Assembly (NCBI GenBank): GCA_034002905.1
Contig: JAVEZQ010000009.1
Span: 1-64,000, forward strand
Source: UBA8914 sp034002905
GTDB lineage: Bacteria > Pseudomonadota > Alphaproteobacteria > UBA9219
DNA length: 64,000 nt
Direction of reading: 5' to 3'
This document shows, one piece after another, positions 52,086-58,977 of this stretch. The number at the start of each line of letters is the position of its first letter. Within the stretch, counting starts at the first letter, position 1. The position numbers and the translations under genes are program-made. Under the pieces are notes generated by a model. It searched no databases. It saw nothing but the letters and a program-made list of their open reading frames with translations, and was not told the DNA's origin.

Positions 52086-52685
52086 TCAATTCGCCTTGGC
52101 GAGGACGATATATTCCTTGTCCGTCACAATAGCATCCAAACGAGCCTCATAGGGGCCACAGGGAATCACAGGCACCTCTTGGCAAGCATACGCCAAGCCG
52201 ATGGCATAGACCTTGCGGTTGTGCCGCGCCTCGTTCAGCGTGCGATCATAAAAACCGCCGCCACGGCCCAAGCGGTTTCCACGGCGATCAAAGCCCAGCA
52301 TAGGGATAAACATAACATCAGGGTGTACGACGGGCGCGGAAACCAAAGGCTCTGGAATGCCCCAAACGCCAAGGCGGACTGGATCTCCCAAATCATAGGC
52401 CCGGAAAACCAGTGGCTCCCCCTTCTGCTGAATGCACGGAAGGCAGAATTTGTGTCCCTTGCTCAACAACTCTTTCATTAAGGGCAATGGATCAATTTCC
52501 GCGCCATAGCCTGAATAGGCCGAGACAAGAAGATTTCCGGTCAGCCCCCTATCGACAAAATCGGAAGCTTCCAAAAATCGATCCTTGAGCGCCAAAGAAG
52601 CGGCAACAACATCTTGCGAAGCCTCTTCGCACCTCTTACCCAAAACATCCCTCAGGGCTTTCTTTTCTTCTTTTACGGTGCTCAT
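52086..52685 (-). CDS. 5-formyltetrahydrofolate cyclo-ligase
   Basis: The 199-residue protein has the family's 'LLVSAYSGYGAEIDPLPLMK' and 'KFCLPCIQQKGEPLVFRAYD', and the ATP-binding 'PMLGFDRRGNRLGRGGGFYD' followed by 'AIGLAYACQEV'. It turns 5-formyl-THF into methenyl-THF with ATP. ATG 52685 sits right behind GGGGGAAG; an upstream TTG is possible. In gammaproteobacteria 6S RNA often adjoins this gene; I could not recognise one here. Confidence 0.9.
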   Translation of the reverse strand: MSTVKEEKKALRDVLGKRCEEASQDVVAASLALKDRFLEASDFVDRGLTGNLLVSAYSGYGAEIDPLPLMKELLSKGHKFCLPCIQQKGEPLVFRAYDLGDPVRLGVWGIPEPLVSAPVVHPDVMFIPMLGFDRRGNRLGRGGGFYDRTLNEARHNRKVYAIGLAYACQEVPVIPCGPYEARLDAIVTDKEYIVLAKAN

Positions 52686-52700
52686 CTTCCCCCAAACCAA

Positions 52701-53135
52701 TTAGTCGGCAACACGCCACGATCCATCTGGCTGCAGACAGGCTGTGCCATAGGTTTGCCGTTGCGCCCCGCCAACCCACGCGGAAGACTGGTACTCGCGG
52801 CACATCTGTCCATAGCCGTTATAATAAGTCGGCGAAGACGGATTGACAACTATAGGTGCGCTGACAGGCATAGTGGGAACAATATAGCTCGACTCATACA
52901 CAATCGGACGAACAGGATAGACATGAACGATCCGGCGCGGACGAGGATGATAAGCGGGGCGCCAATGATGGCGGTCGCGATGATAGAAATCTCGGCTACG
53001 TCCACGATCGTAATGCCTGTCACCGTCCGTCCAGGTCACCGAGACGGCCGTACCGGCACGTGCTGGAGCAGAAAGGCCCAGTCCCAACAAAACAATAACG
53101 GCCAAGACAGCACCCTTTACAACATTCTTTCTCAT
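52701..53135 (-). CDS. Secreted protein with His/Arg/Tyr-rich centre
   Basis: The 144-residue protein has a signal peptide (MRKNVVKGAVLAVIVLLGLG, cleavage after ARA), a segment rich in His, Arg, Tyr and Asp ('DRHYDRGRSRDFYHRDRHHW'), a Pro/Val/Ile stretch, and a C-terminal 'CREYQSSAWVGGAQRQTYGT' module seen in many envelope proteins of the 17-kDa-antigen type. It is probably periplasmic or outer-membrane associated; the His-rich part could bind metal. It lies 15 bases upstream of the cyclo-ligase gene. Confidence 0.7.
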   Translation of the reverse strand: MRKNVVKGAVLAVIVLLGLGLSAPARAGTAVSVTWTDGDRHYDRGRSRDFYHRDRHHWRPAYHPRPRRIVHVYPVRPIVYESSYIVPTMPVSAPIVVNPSSPTYYNGYGQMCREYQSSAWVGGAQRQTYGTACLQPDGSWRVAD

Positions 53136-53214
53136 GACCTTATTCTCCTCTGGTTAGCCTTTTCCGCGATAGGGAGTCTTTCAGTTGAAAGACTCCCCGC
53201 GGGATAATATGCAC

Positions 53215-53781
53215 TTACTCTGGTTTGTCCGCGTCTTCCGGCTCAGGCGACATATTGCCCATCATGCCTTCGTATCCACGCGGGCCATTCCCTCTCATAC
53301 CTCGCTTACCCATCTTGCCGTTGTGACGAGCTGTATGGTCTGCCCAAGAAGCACGCTCTTCGGCCGTCATCTTCTCCGCAGCGCTTGCAAAAGCCTCAGA
53401 GCGCGAGACCGACATCTTGTTATGCAGGTCGCGGATTTCTGACGCCTTCGCCATGTAGGCCGCCTTGTCAAATTTCGGTGCCTTCATGATGGCCGACATC
53501 TCTTCGCGCTTCTTCTTTAAAGAATCCAGCGTTGACTGATTATCCGTGTAAACCTTTTGCATCGTCTCCTGAATCATCTTCTTTGTCGCGTCAGACAATT
53601 TGCTATTCACCATCATACCGCGCGGCCCCATACCCATCATGGGACCAGCACTTGTCGTTGCCTCTGTGGCTGGGGCTTTAACCGCTGCATCTTTATCCGC
53701 AGCCAGCACCTGTCCGGTTATACCAGACAACAACATCACAGACAGGAGAGCCGAAGCCGCAGTGAATCTATTCTTCTTCAT
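53215..53781 (-). CDS. Spy/ZraP-like periplasmic protein
   Basis: The 188-residue protein has a signal peptide ending VLAA, a Met/Gly-rich segment ('GPMMGMGPRGMM'), a helical hairpin ('QSTLDSLKKKREEMSAIMKA', 'AAYMAKASEIRDLHNKM') and a Gly/Met/Arg-rich tail ('HNGKMGKRGMRGNGPRGYEG'). This fits the heavy-metal-resistance/CpxP-Spy superfamily of periplasmic metal binders and chaperones. The Met/His richness hints at copper or zinc. No cognate two-component genes are nearby. It may share a unit with the secreted protein downstream, 80 bases away. Confidence 0.75.
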   Translation of the reverse strand: MKKNRFTAASALLSVMLLSGITGQVLAADKDAAVKAPATEATTSAGPMMGMGPRGMMVNSKLSDATKKMIQETMQKVYTDNQSTLDSLKKKREEMSAIMKAPKFDKAAYMAKASEIRDLHNKMSVSRSEAFASAAEKMTAEERASWADHTARHNGKMGKRGMRGNGPRGYEGMMGNMSPEPEDADKPE

Positions 53782-54053
53782 GGTCTATCCTTTCGTTTAT
53801 CGAGAGCCATTGCACATAGTACACACGTGTCAGATGGCAAAATTATGCGCCGTAAGAAGAAAAAACGCCTCTAAAAAAACGCATTCCGCAATAGCTTGGA
53901 CATAAAATTCCAGCCGCCTCAAAACCGATAGCTTCGAAACAAAACAGGTGTATAGAATACTGTTGCAGTATCATTTTATTGATGACAACATACTACATGT
54001 TGTGTATAGTTCTAAATCTGTACACAAGATGTTGCTTTCTAAAGGTCACTCCC
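53782..54053 (+). promoter_or_regulatory. nrdA upstream region with NrdR-like box and palindromes
   Basis: At 53990-54005 the sequence ATACTACATGTTGTGT agrees with the NrdR box acaCwAtATaTwGtgt at 13 of 16 positions. It overlaps an exact inverted repeat, ACAACAT and ATGTTGT (53985-54003). A second exact palindrome, ATACTG-TTG-CAGTAT, lies at 53957-53971, and TTGTGTA/TACACAA lies downstream. NrdR normally binds two boxes about 31 bases apart (centre to centre), and the two best sites here are about 34 apart. The pattern suggests ATP/dATP-responsive repression of nrdAB. Confidence 0.6.
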
Positions 54054-55874
54054 ATGTTCAATATGAAACAGGTCGAAACCGGCCACCATTTGTCCGTTGA
54101 TTATACGCGCGATGCCCTTTTAACAAAATTTGGCCTTGCCACACTTGAGGATCGCTATCTTTTAGAAGACGAAACACCTCAAGATATGTTTGCACGAGTC
54201 GCTTTGACTTTCTCAGACGATTCAGAACACGCCCAGCGCATCTACGACTATATGAGCCGCCTGTGGTTTATGCCTGCCACGCCCGTACTCAGCAATGGCG
54301 GCGCGGGACGCGGCCTTCCCATCTCCTGCTTCCTCAATGAATGCGCCGACAGTTTACAAGGCATCGTCGATTTATGGAACGAGAATGTCTGGCTCGCTTC
54401 TTTGGGCGGCGGCATCGGATCTTACTGGGGAAATCTGCGTTCCATAGGGGAATCCGTGGGCCGCAGCGGCAAAACCTCCGGCATTATCCCTTTCATTCGC
54501 GTACAAGACAGCCTCACGCTTGCCATTTCACAAGGCAGCTTGCGACGTGGTTCATCCGCTTGCTACCTGCCTGTCAGCCATCCCGAAATCGAAGAGTTTA
54601 TTGAACTTCGTCGTCCCACCGGTGGCGATATCAATCGCAAGGCACTGAACCTACATCATGGCGTTGTCATTACCGATGCCTTTATGCGCGCCGTGGAAAA
54701 GGACGAGGAATGGGCTCTCATGAGTCCAAAGGATCACGCCGTGATCGAACGCGTGAATGCACGCGCCTTGTGGATCCGCATCTTAACGGCCCGTATCGAA
54801 ACGGGCGAGCCCTATTTGCTCTTTATCGACAATGTGAATCGCGCCATCCCCGAGCATCACAAGATGGCAGGCCTTAACGTCAAGATGTCCAATCTGTGCT
54901 GTGAAATCACTTTGCCAACGGGTGAGGACCAACACGGGAACCAGCGCACGGCTGTTTGTTGTCTCTCTTCGCTCAATCTCGAGACGTTCAAAGAGTGGGA
55001 AAAGCACCCAACCTTTATCAAGGATTGCTTCCGTTTTCTTGATAATGTCCTAAATGACTTTATCAACCGTGCCCCAGACAGCATGTCCCGCGCCAAATAT
55101 GCAGCCATGCGCGAACGCTCTGTCGGTCTGGGCGTGATGGGCCTTCATTCCTTTCTGCAAAGCCAGAATATCCCCATTGAAAGCGTCATGGCTAAAGTTT
55201 GGAACAAGCGCATCTTCCAGCACATCAAAGAGCGCGCCGATCAAGCCTCTCGCGAGCTGGCCGAAGAACGCGGTTCCTGCCCCGATGCGGCGGAATATGG
55301 CATTATGGAACGCTTTTCTAACAAGATTGCCATTGCGCCTACGGCCTCGATCTCCATCATCTGCGGCGGCGCAAGCCCGGGCATTGAGCCCAACGCCGCC
55401 AACAGCTTTCTCCACAAAACGCTTTCAGGCAGTTTTCCGGTGCGCAACAAATATCTTGCCGACGTTTTAGCCAAATATGGACGCGATGACGAAGAGACGT
55501 GGAGCAATATAACGATCCACGAAGGCTCGGTCCAACATCTGGATTTTCTGAGCGATGACGAAAAAGCCGTTTTCAAGACTGCCTTCGAGATTGATCAGCG
55601 TTGGCTGATTGATCTAGCCGCGGACCGCACCCCTTTCCTGTGCCAAGGGCAGAGCCTCAACCTTTTCCTTCCCGCCGATGTGCATAAACGCGATTTGCAT
55701 ATGCTGCACTATCTGGCATGGAAAAAGGGCGTAAAAAGCCTTTATTACTGCCGCTCGAAATCTCTGCAACGCGCAGAAAAAGCAGGTGGCCTCTCAACTG
55801 GCGCGCCTTCCGCGAGGCCGTTGGAGCCCCAAGCCGCCAACAACAACTATGACGAATGCCTGTCGTGCCAATAA
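54054..55874 (+). CDS. nrdA: Ribonucleotide reductase R1 subunit (short class I, no ATP cone)
   Basis: The 606-residue protein reduces ribonucleotides to deoxyribonucleotides. Active-site residues are in place: 'PISCFLNECADS', 'NLCCEITLPTG' (Asn, Cys, Glu of the catalytic set), 'AVCCLSSLNLE', and the redox pair at the end, 'YDECLSCQ'. It is about 150 residues shorter than E. coli NrdA and starts directly at the catalytic domain without the ATP-cone that senses dATP; similar short R1 proteins occur in Rickettsia. I chose ATG 54054 with AAAGG upstream; ATG 54063 is possible. Confidence 0.93.
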   Translation: MFNMKQVETGHHLSVDYTRDALLTKFGLATLEDRYLLEDETPQDMFARVALTFSDDSEHAQRIYDYMSRLWFMPATPVLSNGGAGRGLPISCFLNECADSLQGIVDLWNENVWLASLGGGIGSYWGNLRSIGESVGRSGKTSGIIPFIRVQDSLTLAISQGSLRRGSSACYLPVSHPEIEEFIELRRPTGGDINRKALNLHHGVVITDAFMRAVEKDEEWALMSPKDHAVIERVNARALWIRILTARIETGEPYLLFIDNVNRAIPEHHKMAGLNVKMSNLCCEITLPTGEDQHGNQRTAVCCLSSLNLETFKEWEKHPTFIKDCFRFLDNVLNDFINRAPDSMSRAKYAAMRERSVGLGVMGLHSFLQSQNIPIESVMAKVWNKRIFQHIKERADQASRELAEERGSCPDAAEYGIMERFSNKIAIAPTASISIICGGASPGIEPNAANSFLHKTLSGSFPVRNKYLADVLAKYGRDDEETWSNITIHEGSVQHLDFLSDDEKAVFKTAFEIDQRWLIDLAADRTPFLCQGQSLNLFLPADVHKRDLHMLHYLAWKKGVKSLYYCRSKSLQRAEKAGGLSTGAPSARPLEPQAANNNYDECLSCQ

Positions 55875-55915
55875 CAAAGCCCTGCCAATACCAAAACAAA
55901 CAAGTGGAGAAGAAA

Positions 55916-56902
55916 ATGGCCAAGTTGCTCGAACCCAATCCCGTCTATAAGCCCTTTAGCTATCCGTGGGCCTATGAATGCTGGCACAAGCAACAACAAC
56001 TCCATTGGCTCCCCGAAGAAGTCCCCATGGCGGACGATATCAAGGACTGGAAAAACAAGCTGACGGAATCCGAACGCAACCTGCTGACCCAAATCTTCCG
56101 CTTTTTCACGCAAGCGGATGTTGAGGTCAACAACTGCTATATGAAAAACTATGCGCAGGTGTTCCAGCCCACCGAAGTCCAGATGATGCTGGCCGCCTTC
56201 TCGAATATTGAGACGATCCATATCGCGGCCTATTCCTACCTGCTCGACACCATCGGTATACCAGAAATCGAATATTCGGCCTTCCTTCGTTACAAGGAAA
56301 TGAAGGACAAGTATGAATATATGCAAAACTTCAACTGCAACAGCCCCCAAGAGATTGCCCGTACCCTTGCCGTTTTTGGCGGCTTTACCGAGGGTCTGCA
56401 ACTTTTCGCCTCTTTCGCGATGCTGATGAACTTCCCGCGCTTTAACAAGATGAAGGGCATGGGCCAGATCGTCACATGGTCGGTGCGCGACGAAACGCTT
56501 CATACCCTTTCTATCATCCGCCTCTTCCACACCTTTATCGAAGAATATCCCGAAGTCTGGACCGCTCAGTTCCGGCAAGAGCTCACACAATCCTGTCAGA
56601 CAATCGTGGCTCACGAAGATGCCTTCATCGATCTGGCCTTCGAAATGGGCGGCGTCGAAGGGATGGAGGCGCAGGATGTCAAAGACTATATCCGCTATAT
56701 TGCCGACCGCCGCCTGCTACAGCTCAAGCTCGAACCCCTTTACAACATCGAGAAAAACCCCCTTCTCTGGATGGACGAGATGATGAACGCGGCCGAGCAC
56801 GCCAACTTCTTTGAGGCCCGTGCGACCGAATATTCCCGCGCCGCCACACAGGGCACATGGGAGGAAGCTTTTGAGACGATGCTAATGGGCAACGCCGCCT
56901 AA
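55916..56902 (+). CDS. nrdB: Ribonucleotide reductase R2 subunit
   Basis: The 328-residue protein carries the diiron centre and tyrosyl radical. Ligands and radical are visible: Asp in 'FFTQADVEVNN', 'SNIETIHIAAYSYLLD' (Glu-x2-His and the radical Tyr four residues later), 'FTEGLQLFASFAML' and 'VRDETLHTLSI' (Glu-x2-His). There is no ATP cone here either. ATG 55916 has GTGGAGAAG upstream; the gene follows nrdA by 41 bases and ends at a strong terminator. Confidence 0.94.
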   Translation: MAKLLEPNPVYKPFSYPWAYECWHKQQQLHWLPEEVPMADDIKDWKNKLTESERNLLTQIFRFFTQADVEVNNCYMKNYAQVFQPTEVQMMLAAFSNIETIHIAAYSYLLDTIGIPEIEYSAFLRYKEMKDKYEYMQNFNCNSPQEIARTLAVFGGFTEGLQLFASFAMLMNFPRFNKMKGMGQIVTWSVRDETLHTLSIIRLFHTFIEEYPEVWTAQFRQELTQSCQTIVAHEDAFIDLAFEMGGVEGMEAQDVKDYIRYIADRRLLQLKLEPLYNIEKNPLLWMDEMMNAAEHANFFEARATEYSRAATQGTWEEAFETMLMGNAA

Positions 56903-56943
56903 AGGCGCCAAGTCGTACAGAAAGCAGTTTTAATAGGCCTCAA

Positions 56944-56978
56944 ATGGGTCGATTAGCCCAGAATCGGCCCATTTTTAC
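56944..56978 (+). terminator. Rho-independent terminator after nrdAB
   Basis: ATGGGTCGATT and AATCGGCCCAT form an eleven-pair stem (one G-U) around AGCCCAG, followed by TTTTTA. It ends the nrdAB transcript. Confidence 0.9.
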
Positions 56979-57052
56979 TTTAGGAAAACAATAAGAAGTC
57001 CCTAAAATCACTTCATATTTCCTTGCATCCATTTTTACAAAGGAGCGTTGGC

Positions 57053-58306
57053 ATGGATACTCCCATGATTGACCGTTATTCCCGAAATGTGGTGGAAGAA
57101 GCCTCCCGCATCGTGGGCTATCCCCTAGACGACAAGTGCTGGCCCCTTTTTCGAGTTGCCACTGACAACCTGCAAAGCGCCTCGACCAACCTTTGGCTCC
57201 AGCAGTGTCCCCCCATTGGCAAAGCGTTTCAGTGTATCGGCCAAGATTATACACCCCTTTTGTTCGCACGGGAATTCGACCGCCAGAACTTCATAAGCAA
57301 AACAAATATCTACCTCTATTCCGCTCTCGCGGATCGCTTCTTTCCGACAAGGCAACGACTTACGGAAGATAGAACCTCCGATCTTGTTTATTGCTCGGCC
57401 GAAATGCATCTGGGCGTTGTCGATCACTTTTCCGGCACCAGAGAACACAGATATATCATGCTGTTGCGGGATGATTTTGCACCAAGCTATAAAGGATGCC
57501 TGACAAGTCCCGGTGGCATGATGGATCGCACGCCAATCACAACAATCTTTAAAGAAGCAAATGAAGAAGTCACCCTTATCGTCAAGCAAAACAAAGGATT
57601 TCACTTTCTCCACTTAATGCAAAACGGCATTCAGGGTCTAAGCGAAAAAGAAAAACGGGAACGGCTGCCTCTTGCCTTGGAAAGGCTGCGCCAAGAGTTC
57701 CCCATAACGCTTCACAATGTGTCCGCTGATCAGGTTAAAACACTCCCCGCCGAAATGATCGACAACCCCGCCCTTAAAGACAGAACAAAACGCATTCGTA
57801 TCGATTATGAAGGTGATCTTCGCTATGAAGGCCAGCATCTTGTCGTGCGAGATCGCGGCATGAAATCAGTCAGCCTGCAAAGCGCTCTTCTCCTGCCGCC
57901 CGAGGCAAACGGTATTTCTTTGCGCGATTTGGTCTGGGGCAAAAACTTTTTTGCTGTCGACACAGAAAGCGCGGCTTTTTCCCGTTCAGTCTATCTGCTC
58001 AACAAGAATGAACTTGCCTATGCCCGGCATCCTGAAACAGTCCTTCGGGATTTCACCCCTCCACTTCGCACAGCGGACGGCTTGCCTGTCGTTGGGGGTG
58101 TCATCAATATCGTCAAATCACTCACAGATCATCCCGCCTTTGCCACGGCTCGCCCCGCCCAATATTTACGTCGCGTGACAGAAAAGGGGACAATTCACCA
58201 CCAGTTTGTGCCTTCCTCTCAAAGAAAAAATGGTGGTCGAACCGGTGGTAGCGTTTATTCACTGCTTCCTCGGCTTGAAGGTTCTCTGGCCGTGAACACC
58301 TTATGA
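57053..58306 (+). CDS. Large Nudix-like protein of unknown function
   Basis: The 417-residue protein has a Nudix-like segment at about residues 150-175: 'CLTSPGGMMDRTPITTIFKE' leading into KEANEEV, which fits the REUXEE core of the Nudix box. The spacing from the Gly pair is two residues short and the first Glu of GX5E is absent. About 150 residues before and 240 after it match nothing I know. Nudix enzymes hydrolyse nucleoside diphosphates linked to other groups; activity here is uncertain. AAAGGAG before ATG 57053 decides the start. The gene is single. Confidence 0.6.
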   Translation: MDTPMIDRYSRNVVEEASRIVGYPLDDKCWPLFRVATDNLQSASTNLWLQQCPPIGKAFQCIGQDYTPLLFAREFDRQNFISKTNIYLYSALADRFFPTRQRLTEDRTSDLVYCSAEMHLGVVDHFSGTREHRYIMLLRDDFAPSYKGCLTSPGGMMDRTPITTIFKEANEEVTLIVKQNKGFHFLHLMQNGIQGLSEKEKRERLPLALERLRQEFPITLHNVSADQVKTLPAEMIDNPALKDRTKRIRIDYEGDLRYEGQHLVVRDRGMKSVSLQSALLLPPEANGISLRDLVWGKNFFAVDTESAAFSRSVYLLNKNELAYARHPETVLRDFTPPLRTADGLPVVGGVINIVKSLTDHPAFATARPAQYLRRVTEKGTIHHQFVPSSQRKNGGRTGGSVYSLLPRLEGSLAVNTL

Positions 58307-58458
58307 TCTCTTTATATTCAATAACGGCCCATACTTTGTTGATATAAACGACAGGCACGGGCTGTCACTAATTAACCCTTTGGTTTGCTCTTCGATGAAC
58401 GCCCAAACGTTTAATAGCTCCATTGACCCTCTCGAAACGGAAGCGTAGAAGGCTTTTT

Positions 58459-58899
58459 ATGCTTCCTCATGATCCTCTTCGCGTCCACTCAGCGCGCCTA
58501 TGCCGCCATCCAACCCTCCACCAGTTCGTGAAGTTCGGGATTGTGGGCGGGATTGGGTTTATCGTTGATGCGGGAGTCCTTTATGCCTGCATGAAAGGTC
58601 TTGGCATGGGACCCTATTCGGGACGCATCGTTTCCTTTATCTCGGCAGCCAGCTCGACATGGTTTTGCAACCGCCACTTCACCTTTAAGGACAGCAAGGG
58701 CGAGGACAAGCTCCACGTCCAGTGGATTAAGTTTCTCGTCGTGAGCATGGGCGGCTTTACCTTTAATTACGGCGCCTATGCCGCGTTAATCTGGGGCAGC
58801 CCGCTTGTTGCCGCCTATCCTATTTTAGGCGTCGCGGCAGGATCGATCGCTGGAATGTTTTTTAACTTCTTTGTTTCCCGCAAGTTGGTGTTTAGATAA
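58459..58899 (+). CDS. GtrA-family membrane protein
   Basis: The 146-residue protein has four membrane helices with the GtrA pattern: 'FVKFGIVGGIGFIVDAGVLY', 'ASSTWFCNRHFTFK' and the end 'MFFNFFVSRKLVF'. GtrA proteins are thought to flip polyprenyl-linked sugars across the inner membrane for O-antigen or teichoic acid modification. No partner GtrB gene lies beside it. It is 78 bases upstream of clpB, which has its own promoter. Confidence 0.85.
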   Translation: MLPHDPLRVHSARLCRHPTLHQFVKFGIVGGIGFIVDAGVLYACMKGLGMGPYSGRIVSFISAASSTWFCNRHFTFKDSKGEDKLHVQWIKFLVVSMGGFTFNYGAYAALIWGSPLVAAYPILGVAAGSIAGMFFNFFVSRKLVFR

Positions 58900-58921
58900 G
58901 CCCTTTTCTTGTTTATTTGCC

Positions 58922-58949
58922 CTTGAAATAAGGAAAATGATCCCCACCT
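58922..58949 (+). promoter_or_regulatory. Sigma-32-type heat-shock promoter of clpB
   Basis: CTTGAAA (58922-58928) and CCCCACCT (58942-58949), 13 bases apart, closely match the RpoH consensus CTTGAAA - CCCCATnT. The clpB ATG lies 28 bases further on behind GGGGG. Confidence 0.8.
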
Positions 58950-58977
58950 CTTTCTTTGACAAACAGGGGGAACTTTC

